From an uncultured bacterium (GTDB lineage: Bacteria; Pseudomonadota; Alphaproteobacteria; Sphingomonadales; Sphingomonadaceae), in assembly GCA_942636505.2 (NCBI GenBank), contig CALOGB020000055.1, forward strand, positions 310,001 to 374,000: 64,000 nucleotides of DNA. Reading direction: 5' to 3'. Numbering within the stretch: position 1 is the first letter of the stretch; every line of letters starts with the position of its first letter. The notes beneath the pieces were generated by a model. The model was not told the origin of the DNA, did no database searches, and saw only the letters and a list, made by a program, of their open reading frames with translations. This document shows positions 42,831-51,720 of this stretch, one piece after another. The position numbers and the translations under genes were made by a program.

Positions 42831-44432
42831 TTACGGTGCCAGTCGATAGACGTCGTATACTTCATCGCCCGATGCGGTCCGCAGTGTCGCGAGCTTGGTG
42901 GTCGCCGCGCGGAACTTGGCGATGTCGTCCGGATCGAGGACCAGAGGCCCGAACGTGCCGCGATCGATCACTGCGCGCTCCCTCACATCGTCGAGCGACA
43001 CGGAGAGCAGGATAACGACCGGCCTGCGCGTAGCCGCGGTGAGGCGCTTTGCAGTCGCGAGCAGGCGACCCGGGCTCATCGGCGCGGTCTCGGCCAGCGT
43101 CATCGGCACGAGTGACGTGAACCGGTCGCGCCTGACCGACCAGGTCGGGTTCGCGCCGTAATAGGCGATGCTCTCGATCAGGAAGTCCGGGTCGGCGATC
43201 ACGACCGACCGGGACAGGCCCTTGGTCGCGAGCAGTTCGACGAGCGCCTTCGCCTCGCCCTGCGGCTGCGACTGCGCCGCCTGGACGACGGCGCGCGCGG
43301 TCGCGGGAAGCTGTGCGGCGAGCAAGGCGAGGAAGGCGATGCGGCCGATCCGCTCTGCGCGGCGGGCCAATACCGTGTCGTGCCAGCCGCCAAACCCCTT
43401 AGCCGTCAGCCAGTGCAACACGACGAAGAACACGATCAGCAACGCGTCGTGGCGATAGTGGCCCGGGTAGACGAACACGAACAGCAGTTGCAGGCCAGCC
43501 AGCGCTGCGATCGCGGCGACGAGGGCTGCGGGGCGGCGTGCAAAAGCGGCGACGCTGCCGGTGACGAGCACCGCCGCCAGGATCGTGACCGGCAGGCTCG
43601 CGTTGAAATTGCCGAAGATCCGCTGGAACTCGACCCCGGGTATGAGGTGGAGCAGCGTCTGGCCGAGGCTCCGGTGCACGGCGGCGGGGGCGTCCTCGAC
43701 GGACGGATAGACCGACACGAATGCGAGCAACGCGCCGGCGCCGGCGGCGATCATCGCGGTGAGCCATTGCCGCTTCGCCCGGCTCCAGCCCCAACCCTCC
43801 TGCGCGATCAGGTCGCCAAGCCAGAAGATACCGAACGCACCGGCCAGCACGACCGCATGGACGTTGGCGTTGCACAGCAGGAACAACAGGCCGCCGAGGA
43901 TCAGCGGGTGATACCGGCCGCGCTTCCGAACTTTTGGATAGGCCCAGGCGACAAGCAACAGCAGCAGCATCGCGAGCCCGTAGTTCCGCGCCATCACGAC
44001 ATAGTCGAACGTCGCGAACCCGCCGAACAGCGTCAGGATCATCACCGGGACGGACAGGCGGGCGACGAACACGAGGATCGCCGCGGCAACGATGCCGATC
44101 GCCAGCGCGAGGCCCGGCAAGACGAGTTTCGTCCCCAACAGGTCGGTGCTGAACCGCAGGAGCACATGCCAGAGCAACGGGTGCCCATAACCACGCGCTG
44201 CCGCCGGCATGTCGAGGATCGACGCCCCTTGCGTCGCGAGGCTGAGCGCGCGGACCTCGTCGCGCCACATCACGTGATGCGCGACCAGGAACGTGACGAG
44301 CGCGAGCCATGCGACGAAGATCAGGAGGCGTAGCGGCCAATGACGTGCCGGCGGTCGAGCGGCGCCATCTTGAGCGGGAAACAGCCCGTCCACCAGTTCC
44401 CACAATCGCGCCGAACCCATCGCGCGGGCCAT
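42831..44432 (-). CDS. GT-C-like polytopic membrane protein of the EPS operon
   Basis: A 533-residue protein with about 10 hydrophobic segments. After the first helix comes HHVMWRDEVRALSLA, the Asp/Glu-containing loop of GT-C (GT39/GT83-like) enzymes, which use polyprenyl-phosphate sugars on the periplasmic side. The C-terminal ~140 residues are soluble, with RDRFTSLVPMTLAE and a terminal VYDVYRLAP. It likely adds a side sugar or modifies the polymer. Its ATG overlaps the upstream Wzy-like stop (ATGA), so it is made together with it. Confidence 0.78.
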   Translation of the reverse strand: MARAMGSARLWELVDGLFPAQDGAARPPARHWPLRLLIFVAWLALVTFLVAHHVMWRDEVRALSLATQGASILDMPAAARGYGHPLLWHVLLRFSTDLLGTKLVLPGLALAIGIVAAAILVFVARLSVPVMILTLFGGFATFDYVVMARNYGLAMLLLLLVAWAYPKVRKRGRYHPLILGGLLFLLCNANVHAVVLAGAFGIFWLGDLIAQEGWGWSRAKRQWLTAMIAAGAGALLAFVSVYPSVEDAPAAVHRSLGQTLLHLIPGVEFQRIFGNFNASLPVTILAAVLVTGSVAAFARRPAALVAAIAALAGLQLLFVFVYPGHYRHDALLIVFFVVLHWLTAKGFGGWHDTVLARRAERIGRIAFLALLAAQLPATARAVVQAAQSQPQGEAKALVELLATKGLSRSVVIADPDFLIESIAYYGANPTWSVRRDRFTSLVPMTLAETAPMSPGRLLATAKRLTAATRRPVVILLSVSLDDVRERAVIDRGTFGPLVLDPDDIAKFRAATTKLATLRTASGDEVYDVYRLAP

Positions 44433-45802
44433 CAGCGGCGCGACAGCCGGGCCGGCCTCCGCAACAACCGCGTCATCCGCCCACGCAGCGCATGATGTGC
44501 GCCAGGGCTAGCATCGGACTCGCGATAGGTGATCGCGATCGCGATCAACAGGAACACTTCGACGAGCGACGCGGTGTTCAGCAACGTGGATTCGGCCAGA
44601 TTATGCCCGGCGCAGAAGATGATGATCGCCACCAGCAGCGATCGCCGCGGCTTGCCGATCGACTGGCTGAGCAACAGCCGCAGCAACGGCCAGACGATCA
44701 TCATGACGATCGCCAACAACAGGCCGGGCAGGCCGATCGTGACGAGCAGGTCGAGGAAGCCGTTATGCCCATGCGCGGCATACACCGCGACCCAACCACT
44801 CGTCAGCGTCCAGATCGGACTGTCCGGGCCGATTTGCCAGAACGAACTGAAGCCGGCGCCGGTCCAGAGATGCTCGCGCGCATATTCGAACAGCAGCGGC
44901 CAGATCGCGCCACGGCCGGTCAAGGCACCGGGATCGTTGACGAAATCGCTCAGCGCGGTGAGGTTTACGAACAGTATCTGCAACGCCAGCCCGACGACCA
45001 TCGCAAGGCAGATCCCGACGGCGAAGCGGTGGCTGGCATCATAGGGCCGGATCGCAAAACCCATCGCCAGCGCGAGGACGAGCGACAATTCCGACGTGCT
45101 CGAATGCGTATAATACAGGAAGATCGTCGCCGCCGCGATCACCAGCGCGGAAACGATTCGCGGAAACTGCCGGTTGTCGAACGTGAAGAACAGCACGGTG
45201 AATGCGCATGCCGCACCCGCGACGTTCTTGTGCGGAATGATCCCGCGCCAGTCACCGACCACCGATGATTCCTCGCCGAACACCTCCGAATGGACGCCGT
45301 AGGGCGTCAGGAACACCATCAGGTAATTGACGATCAGCACCGCGATCAACACGTAGCGAATGAGCTTCAGTGCGCGTTCGGTACCGAGGTCGTTGATCTG
45401 CCGGAACGTCACCCAGACGACGAGCGCGGTCAGTGATATGCGCCGGAACGAGATGAACGGCGCGATCGCCCAGGTCACCGAGAAGAAGCAATAGGCGAGC
45501 AACAGCGCAAGTCCGAGGGGGATGCAGAACAGTTGACGCTTGCTCGGCATGCCGCTGCCCGCGAGCAGCATCACGAAGATGACGACGTGCAGCACCTGGT
45601 TGGCCGCGTCGCCCTGGCCGATCGCCCCGGAAAACGCCCATTCCTGAAACGCCGACGTGCCGACCAGCACCAGCGCGAGGAAGACCACGAAACACGCGTT
45701 GGCGATGGCGTAGCGCCGACGCGTACGCAGGCGCGTCGCGCGTTGCTGGGGCGTGATCGGCCCCGCTGCGGGTCGTCGCGCTACGTTGATCGCCGTCGCC
45801 AT
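44432..45802 (-). CDS. O-antigen-ligase/Wzy-like polymerase, operon copy
   Basis: A 456-residue polytopic protein with ~11 hydrophobic segments. The Wzy_C block is LTGRGAIWPLLFEYAREHLWTGAGFSSFWQIG, followed by HGHNGFLDLLVTIGLPGLLL and FCAGHNLAESTLL. The N-terminal loop GDWRGIIPHKNVAGAACAF is typical of the ExoQ-like group. It should polymerise the repeat unit on its lipid carrier after flipping. Starts 9 nt downstream of the preceding gene (45812), so it is in the same operon. Confidence 0.9.
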   Translation of the reverse strand: MATAINVARRPAAGPITPQQRATRLRTRRRYAIANACFVVFLALVLVGTSAFQEWAFSGAIGQGDAANQVLHVVIFVMLLAGSGMPSKRQLFCIPLGLALLLAYCFFSVTWAIAPFISFRRISLTALVVWVTFRQINDLGTERALKLIRYVLIAVLIVNYLMVFLTPYGVHSEVFGEESSVVGDWRGIIPHKNVAGAACAFTVLFFTFDNRQFPRIVSALVIAAATIFLYYTHSSTSELSLVLALAMGFAIRPYDASHRFAVGICLAMVVGLALQILFVNLTALSDFVNDPGALTGRGAIWPLLFEYAREHLWTGAGFSSFWQIGPDSPIWTLTSGWVAVYAAHGHNGFLDLLVTIGLPGLLLAIVMMIVWPLLRLLLSQSIGKPRRSLLVAIIIFCAGHNLAESTLLNTASLVEVFLLIAIAITYRESDASPGAHHALRGRMTRLLRRPARLSRR

Positions 45803-45811
45803 GACCTGTTC

Positions 45812-46939
45812 CTATCGCGCCGGTGCCGCGGGAGCCAGTACCGCCTCGTACCGATCCAGCATTCGCGCGTTCGACGCCTCGCCGCCGAGCCGCGCGGCGA
45901 GATCCGCCCAGTGCGACCGGCGTGCGGGATCGTCCTGCAATCCCCGGAGTGCGGTTGCCAGCGCGGCCGGATCCTCGAGCGGCACGACGATCCCACACCG
46001 CGTTCCGTCGCGTGCGGTGATGCCCTCGACCTGCACCGGCACGTCCGACACGACCAGCGGCAGGCCTAGCCGCGCGGCCTCGATCAGCGCGAGGCTGTGC
46101 CCCTCGTAGCGGCTGACCTGGACGAAGACGTCGGCGGACGCAGCCTTGGCGAGCGCGGCGTCGCGCGGGATCAGGCCGGCGAAGGTCACGCGGTCGCCGA
46201 GATCCAGGTCCGCGACGAGCGTGCCCAACGCCGCCTCGTCCTCGCCACCGCCGACGATCTCCAGATCCGCGCCCGGCATTTGGGCCATGGCGCGGATCAG
46301 CATCGGATAGTTCTTCTGGTGGGACAGCCGCCCCAGCGCGACCAAGCGCAACCGATCGCCCCCCGCCTTTGCCCGAGGCAAGGCATCGAGGACCCGTTCG
46401 ACCCGCTCCGACAGCGCGTTGTGGATCGTGAGCGTCCGCGCGCGATAGGTGGCAGGCTTGTGCGCCAGCGTCGCGCCGACCGCGTCCGACACGCTGATGA
46501 TCCCGGCGACACACGGCAAACTGCCGGTCCAGCCGTCGATCCGGTCGAGCAGGCGGTTATGCGTATCGGTCGGCGAGTGATGCGACAGGAACACGCGCGT
46601 CTGCACGCGCGCGATCGTCACCGCGAGCGGGAGCAGCACGTTGGCGGCAGGCATCGCCGACACGACCGCGGCGGGTCGCTCGCGGCGCAAATAGCGGACC
46701 AGCGCCGCGAACGTGCGGACCGCGCCGAGCGCCGATCGCGGGCGGGCGTCGGCGACGTGGTGCCAGACCGCCATGTCGACGCCTTCGCCCTCTGCATCCG
46801 CCGGCGGATAGAGGACGAAGCGCTTCACCGGATGGCCGCGCGCGATCAGTCCCTCGGCGATGTCGTCCCAGAGTTCGCGCAAGCCGCCGGCCGTCGAATG
46901 CGTCATCGTAAAATGGATAGCGCCGGTTCGAGCCGTCAT
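45812..46939 (-). CDS. Glycosyltransferase, GT4 family (1)
   Basis: A 375-residue GT-B glycosyltransferase: MTHSTAGGLRELWDDIAEGL at the N terminus, LVALGRLSHQKNYPMLIRAMAQMPGADLEIVGGGEDEAAL (the donor-binding GRL...K motif) and SRYEGHSLALIEAARLGLPLVVSDVP, where E-x7-E is in EGHSLALIE. It transfers a nucleotide sugar with retention of configuration. Its ATG at 46939 overlaps the stop of the next GT4 gene (ATGA). Confidence 0.9.
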   Translation of the reverse strand: MTARTGAIHFTMTHSTAGGLRELWDDIAEGLIARGHPVKRFVLYPPADAEGEGVDMAVWHHVADARPRSALGAVRTFAALVRYLRRERPAAVVSAMPAANVLLPLAVTIARVQTRVFLSHHSPTDTHNRLLDRIDGWTGSLPCVAGIISVSDAVGATLAHKPATYRARTLTIHNALSERVERVLDALPRAKAGGDRLRLVALGRLSHQKNYPMLIRAMAQMPGADLEIVGGGEDEAALGTLVADLDLGDRVTFAGLIPRDAALAKAASADVFVQVSRYEGHSLALIEAARLGLPLVVSDVPVQVEGITARDGTRCGIVVPLEDPAALATALRGLQDDPARRSHWADLAARLGGEASNARMLDRYEAVLAPAAPAR

Positions 46940-48105
46940 GCCGGCCCGTCCAGCGCGGCGACGGTATGCGCCGACAGCCAGGCGCGATCCTCGGCATCGT
47001 CACGCACCCAGCGATCGATCATCTCGCCCCATTTTACCGGGTTCTGCATCCGGTGCCACGCCGCCGCCGACCCTTGCGACACCCGTGCATACAGCGCCGG
47101 ATGGGTCATCAGCCGCGCTATAGCATCGGCCAGTGCGCGCGGCTTGCCGGCTGCGAACACCAGCGCGCTCTCGCCGTCTTCCAGATGCCCGTCGAACATC
47201 GGATGGTCCGACGCGATCACCGGCGTGCGCGACGCGAGCCCCTCGAACAGCGTCAGCGGCAGGCCTTCGGGGAAGTTGTGGCGGCTGGGGACGATCACCG
47301 CATCGGCCGCCTGCATCATCGCCGGGATCGCACCGTTCGGGACGAGCCCGAGAAACCGGACGCGGTCGGCGACGCCGAGGCGTGTCGCGAGCGCCGCGAA
47401 CTTGTCCGTTGCACCCAGGCCTGCGACATCGAGCCGGACGTCGAGGCGGTCCTTCAGCAACGCCACCGCGCGGACCAGGTCGCCGACGCCCTTCTTCGCG
47501 CTGATCGAGCCGACGAACAGCAGCGTGAAGGGCGGTCCCGACGCGCGCGTCTTGCAGGCCTGCGTCTCGGGCGTGCGATCGTGCGGGAAATCCCATGCGA
47601 GCACCTTGTCCGCGCGCACCCCGATCCCAACCAGCGCCCGTGCGGCATTGGCACCGTGATTGGCGACCAGCGTCACGCGGAGATCGTTGAGCAGCGTCGG
47701 CAGCCGCCTGAACCGGACCCAGCGATAATAGGGATTGGCGAACGAATCGGCCATGATCACGCCCAGCCGGACGTCGTGCTCGAGTCCCCAGCGGATCAGC
47801 GGCAGCATCGGCCCGAACACGATCAGGTGAGTCGGCGCGAACCGTTCGATCAACGCCAGCACCGGTGCGGGATCCTGGTCCGGGTTGGTATCGGCGCCGA
47901 TCACCGTCACGCCGCTGTCGAGCGTCTCCCAATAAGACGGCGCGAGCGAGCACAGGAAGCCGACCGCCTCGTGCTGCGCCTGCCACGCGGCGAGCTGGTC
48001 GAGAACATAGCCATGGCCGTAATAGGTCTCGCCCCCGGTGGCGCGGCGCAGGCGGTCGGCCTCGCGGTAGTCGCCGGCATAATGGACGATCAGCAGCCGG
48101 GTCAT
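46936..48105 (-). CDS. Glycosyltransferase, GT4 family (2)
   Basis: A 389-residue GT-B glycosyltransferase. It begins MTRLLIVHYAGDYREADRL and carries TLLFVGSISAKKGVGDLVRAVALLKD and VPSRHNFPEGLPLTLFEGLASRTPVIASDHP, with the family E-x7-E. The first ~170 residues differ from the other GT4 enzymes, so the acceptor is probably different. A much longer frame extends upstream on this strand, but the flippase occupies that region in another frame. ATG 48105 overlaps the flippase stop by 4 nt. Confidence 0.9.
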   Translation of the reverse strand: MTRLLIVHYAGDYREADRLRRATGGETYYGHGYVLDQLAAWQAQHEAVGFLCSLAPSYWETLDSGVTVIGADTNPDQDPAPVLALIERFAPTHLIVFGPMLPLIRWGLEHDVRLGVIMADSFANPYYRWVRFRRLPTLLNDLRVTLVANHGANAARALVGIGVRADKVLAWDFPHDRTPETQACKTRASGPPFTLLFVGSISAKKGVGDLVRAVALLKDRLDVRLDVAGLGATDKFAALATRLGVADRVRFLGLVPNGAIPAMMQAADAVIVPSRHNFPEGLPLTLFEGLASRTPVIASDHPMFDGHLEDGESALVFAAGKPRALADAIARLMTHPALYARVSQGSAAAWHRMQNPVKWGEMIDRWVRDDAEDRAWLSAHTVAALDGPA

Positions 48106-49439
48106 CCGATCCTCCCGAGGCCCGCGAGCGGCGAGCCGAACCCGAGCTGCCAGCGGACCGCGAGCATCACCGCGAATACCGCGCAGGCCGCCCCGATCGC
48201 GAGCGCGTCCTGCCGCCAGAAGCTCATCCGCACGCGGTGCAGGCCGACCGCGATATAGCCATATTGGAGCAGCTCGGTGACCGCGACCGCGACGACCGCG
48301 CCGGGAAAGCCCGCCAACCGGTGGCCGGTTGGCAGTAATATGGCGAGCGTCGCCAGCCGCATCATGTTGGCGACGCTCGCATAAAAGGGCCGTCCGGCGC
48401 TGAGCAGCAACGCCTCGTTGAGGTTGGACAATACCGCGAACACCGCGCCGCCGAGCAGCACCGACAGCATCCAGCTCGCCGCCTGGTAGCGTGGGTCGTA
48501 GATCATCAGGATCAGGCCATCCGCGATCGACGCCGCCAGCGCCAGCGCGGCGCAAACACCGAGCGTGAACACCGCGCGCGAGCCGGCGATCGCCGCTATC
48601 TGCCCCGCCCGGTCGCCTTCGGAAACGCTGGCAAGCGCGGGGAAGATGATCTGATAGCTCATCCGCCGAGCGAGCGTGGTCGGCAGCTCGGCGATCGCGC
48701 GCGCAATGCCGTAGATGCCGAGCAGCGCAAGCGGCGCGACCCGGCCGAGATACAGCCGGTCGAGATTGGTCGCGGCGTACATCACCAGCGAGGTGATCGC
48801 GATCCACTTGCCGAAATGGATGATCCGCCGCACGACGTCGCGATCGAAGCGGAGGCGCTGGCCGGGATCTGGCAGCAGGTAGCTCAGCGCCGAGCGGACG
48901 GCGACCGCGAGGACGAGGCCGATGACCGGCGCCCAGACCGAGCGCAGCCACGCCGCCAGCGCGACCTGCACCGCGAACGCCAGCGCCTCGCACGACAGTT
49001 CGAACAGGTTGCGGCGGCGGACCTCCATCTGCTTGACCAGCACGAAGATCGCGGTCGAGTGCGCACCACCGATCATCGGCGACAGCGCAGCGACCAGGAA
49101 GATGCGGACGTCGATGCCGTAGGCGTGCGCGAGGAACGGCGCGGCGATCAGGAAGACCAGGCTCAACAGCACACCGCGCAGCAGTTGCAGCGTCCAGGCG
49201 GTGTCGCGGAACTGGCGGTCGAGCCCGTCGCGGTGGTGGATGATGTTCTGCTCGATCCCGACATCGGTCAGCAGCTCGACGCCGAGGCGGATCGCGTTGA
49301 CGACCACCATGACGCCCAGGATCTCCGGCGCGAGCAGGTAGGCGAGGACGATGTTGAGCCCGAACTTCAGCCCGGCGGACACGACGAAGGTGCCCGCGGT
49401 CCAGACGAACTTGCCGAGATAGCCGGACGCGGTACTCAT
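48102..49439 (-). CDS. Polysaccharide flippase (Wzx/PST family)
   Basis: A 445-residue membrane protein with about 12 hydrophobic segments and the oligosaccharide-flippase layout: GKFVWTAGTFVVSAGLKFGLNIVLAYLLAPEILGVMV at the start, LDRLYLGRVAPLALLGIYGIARAIAELP in the middle. It should move the lipid-linked repeat unit to the periplasm for the Wzy proteins. This is the only flippase-like gene in the window, so it may serve both export sets. ATG 49439 overlaps the GT2 stop (ATGA). Confidence 0.9.
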   Translation of the reverse strand: MSTASGYLGKFVWTAGTFVVSAGLKFGLNIVLAYLLAPEILGVMVVVNAIRLGVELLTDVGIEQNIIHHRDGLDRQFRDTAWTLQLLRGVLLSLVFLIAAPFLAHAYGIDVRIFLVAALSPMIGGAHSTAIFVLVKQMEVRRRNLFELSCEALAFAVQVALAAWLRSVWAPVIGLVLAVAVRSALSYLLPDPGQRLRFDRDVVRRIIHFGKWIAITSLVMYAATNLDRLYLGRVAPLALLGIYGIARAIAELPTTLARRMSYQIIFPALASVSEGDRAGQIAAIAGSRAVFTLGVCAALALAASIADGLILMIYDPRYQAASWMLSVLLGGAVFAVLSNLNEALLLSAGRPFYASVANMMRLATLAILLPTGHRLAGFPGAVVAVAVTELLQYGYIAVGLHRVRMSFWRQDALAIGAACAVFAVMLAVRWQLGFGSPLAGLGRIG

Positions 49440-50446
49440 CGCCCCGGCGCGGACAGGTCGCGCGCGGCAACGGGTGCATCGGCTGGGCGGCGCGCGCGGA
49501 CCAAGCCCTGGAGCATGCCGATCGCGATCACGTTCCACGTCACCAGCGAGTAGATCCCGACCCGCAGGCTCCGGCGGCGCATCGTCAGGAACGCGACCGG
49601 CAGCAGCACGACCGCGAGCAACGCGATACCCTGCCCCATCGTCAGCGCGACGAGCATCGCCAGCCACCAACCATAGACGATCACGCTGTAGCGCAACTGG
49701 GCGAATCCGCGCAGGACCTGCGACCAGTGCGGGCGGCCCCAGGCGGCGCGGATCACTTCGCCCGGGCCGCCGGCATAGCCCGTGCGCAACCGTCGCCACA
49801 TCAGCTGGTAGCCGCCGGTCGCGTGGCCGTGATGCTCGACCGCGGGCACGTCGATCCGCGCCAGTCGCCAGCCGTCCGCGCGCAACCGGGCGCCGAGCTC
49901 ATATTCCTCGAACGCGTGGAGGTTGCGATCGGCGAAATGCCCCACGCCTTGCACTGCGGCGACGCGGTACAGCCCGCCGCAATCGAGCCGGTCGACATCG
50001 CCCGCCACCGCGCTTCCCTTAACGCGATCGTTACGCGCGCGGAGTTCGAACTCGATGCTGTCGGTGTTGACCTCGCGCACGCGGCCACCGACCGCCGCGT
50101 GGCGGGGGTTCGCCTCGAGGAACGCGATGCCTGCTTCGAGGAAGCCGGGGTCGAGGACCATGTCGCCGTCGAGCAGGTAGAAATAGTCGACGCCGGGGGT
50201 CTCGGACGCGGCTTGGAATGCGAGTTGTGCCCCCGTGCCGCAGGACCGCTCGGCCGGATCGGCAAGTTGCGCGATCCGCGTGCCGGGATGCGCCTGCGCC
50301 AACGCTATCGTGGCGTCGGACGACCCGCTGTCCGCGAGCACGACCTGCCCGCCGCCGACGCGGTCGAGCGCGGCGCGCGCGCTACCGATCGCGGCGTCGA
50401 TATGCGCCGCCTCGTTCAGCGCCTTGATCCCGACTGCGACCGTCAC
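49436..50446 (-). CDS. Glycosyltransferase, GT2 family with membrane tail
   Basis: A 336-residue GT-A glycosyltransferase: VGIKALNEAAHI at the N terminus, VVLADSGSSDATI, YLLDGDMVLDPGFL (the DxD-type metal motif) and FEEYELGARLRADGW (catalytic ED-type base). The last ~90 residues hold two or three hydrophobic segments, so it is membrane-bound. The sugar cannot be identified. Its ATG overlaps the GT4 stop (50443-50446). It is an inverting enzyme by family. Confidence 0.9.
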   Translation of the reverse strand: MTVAVGIKALNEAAHIDAAIGSARAALDRVGGGQVVLADSGSSDATIALAQAHPGTRIAQLADPAERSCGTGAQLAFQAASETPGVDYFYLLDGDMVLDPGFLEAGIAFLEANPRHAAVGGRVREVNTDSIEFELRARNDRVKGSAVAGDVDRLDCGGLYRVAAVQGVGHFADRNLHAFEEYELGARLRADGWRLARIDVPAVEHHGHATGGYQLMWRRLRTGYAGGPGEVIRAAWGRPHWSQVLRGFAQLRYSVIVYGWWLAMLVALTMGQGIALLAVVLLPVAFLTMRRRSLRVGIYSLVTWNVIAIGMLQGLVRARRPADAPVAARDLSAPGR

Positions 50447-51615
50447 TCTGCCCCCGTGTCCCCACGCGAGCGATAGCGTGCCAGATACGCGGACGCCATC
50501 GCCTCCGGACTGAAGCTGCGGGCGAGGTCTGCGCCGTAGCGTGCCGCGGTCGCGCGCGCGGTCGCCGGATCGTCGATCACCGCCGCCAGTTGCGCGCCGA
50601 TCCCCGCGACGTCGTCGACCGCGGCTTTGAACGGATAGTCGGCCGGGATCGCTTCATCGAGGCCTGGAGCGTCGGTCGTCACCAGCGCGATGCCTGCCAT
50701 CAGCACCTCGAGCGGGAGCAGCGCGAACCCCTCGAACCGCGAAGGCAACAGGACCGCGTCATACTCCTGCAGGCGTCCGGACAGGCGCTCGATCGGCGCG
50801 GTCATCCGGACGTCCCAGTCCTCCAGGCCCTCCACTAATCCTTGCGCCACCGAGTCTCGCATCGCGCCGGAGCCGGCGATCGTCACCACGACGTCGCGAC
50901 GCATCGTCCGCGCGTGCGCCTCTCGGAGGATGGCAGGCAACAGGTCGGCGCCCTTCTGGTGAACGAGGCGTCCCGCGAACAACAGGCGTACCGGGCCCTC
51001 TTCCCTCCCGATCGGAGACGCCGCTGGTGGCGACACGCCGTTATAGATGACGTCCGCGACCGGTCGGCGGCCGCGCGTGACGATCGCCGCGTCGGCATTG
51101 GCGGCATTACGTGACACCGCCACCGCGTCGCCCTTGGCGAGACGCTGCGTCACCCACCGCCCGATGCCGCCCCAGGCGATCCACAACTCGCTGTTGTGGA
51201 CGGTACGCAGCAACGGCGTGCGGCGGACCCGGCGCGAGATCAGCCCCGCCACCGCCAGCGTCAGCTCCGGTATCTCGGTATGGACATGGATCAGGTCGGG
51301 TCGCTGCTCGGCTACCGCGCGGGCGAGCGACCGCGCCGCGAAGACCACGCCGCCCGACTTGAACCCGCGCTCGGTGCCGAACCGGAACGGCACGTGCCAA
51401 CGCTCCAGTCGCTCGGCCATGTCCTGCCCCACCTTGCTCAGCGGCGACTGGCGGAGGACCGCGAACAGGGAAAATTCTATCCGGTTGCGCAAGACATCGA
51501 TCAACCCCAGCGCGACATTCTCGGCACCGCCCATGTCGAGATGCGTGATGACGTGCATCACACGGATGCGCGGCGCACCCGCCGCTTGCGAAGGCTCGTC
51601 GTTCGTACCCGTCAC
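50443..51615 (-). CDS. Glycosyltransferase, GT4 family (3), first gene of operon
   Basis: A 390-residue GT-B glycosyltransferase: MHVITHLDMGGAENVALGLIDVL near the start, LLFAGRLVHQKGADLLPAILREA and LPSRFEGFALLPLEVLMAGIALVTTDAPG (E-x7-E). It is the promoter-proximal gene of a minus-strand operon. GTG 51615 gives the full conserved N terminus; ATG 51558 would cut into the first strand. The 105-nt divergent gap with the AT3-SGNH gene must hold the promoter for both; no clear boxes were found. Confidence 0.9.
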   Translation of the reverse strand: MTGTNDEPSQAAGAPRIRVMHVITHLDMGGAENVALGLIDVLRNRIEFSLFAVLRQSPLSKVGQDMAERLERWHVPFRFGTERGFKSGGVVFAARSLARAVAEQRPDLIHVHTEIPELTLAVAGLISRRVRRTPLLRTVHNSELWIAWGGIGRWVTQRLAKGDAVAVSRNAANADAAIVTRGRRPVADVIYNGVSPPAASPIGREEGPVRLLFAGRLVHQKGADLLPAILREAHARTMRRDVVVTIAGSGAMRDSVAQGLVEGLEDWDVRMTAPIERLSGRLQEYDAVLLPSRFEGFALLPLEVLMAGIALVTTDAPGLDEAIPADYPFKAAVDDVAGIGAQLAAVIDDPATARATAARYGADLARSFSPEAMASAYLARYRSRGDTGAE

Positions 51616-51720
51616 CAGATGATCCGCCCCCCGCCGCCGTCTGCGCGTAGCAACGCCCGGCAGGCGCGTCCATGCCGGCCCTAGCAGCATGCCGCCACCC
51701 GCTATAGACCGACGGCGCAA

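Noticed and set aside
48106..49479. Upstream extension of the second GT4 gene across the flippase region
   Set aside because: The flippase in another frame covers this stretch with a clear membrane protein; the extension is Arg-rich shadow.
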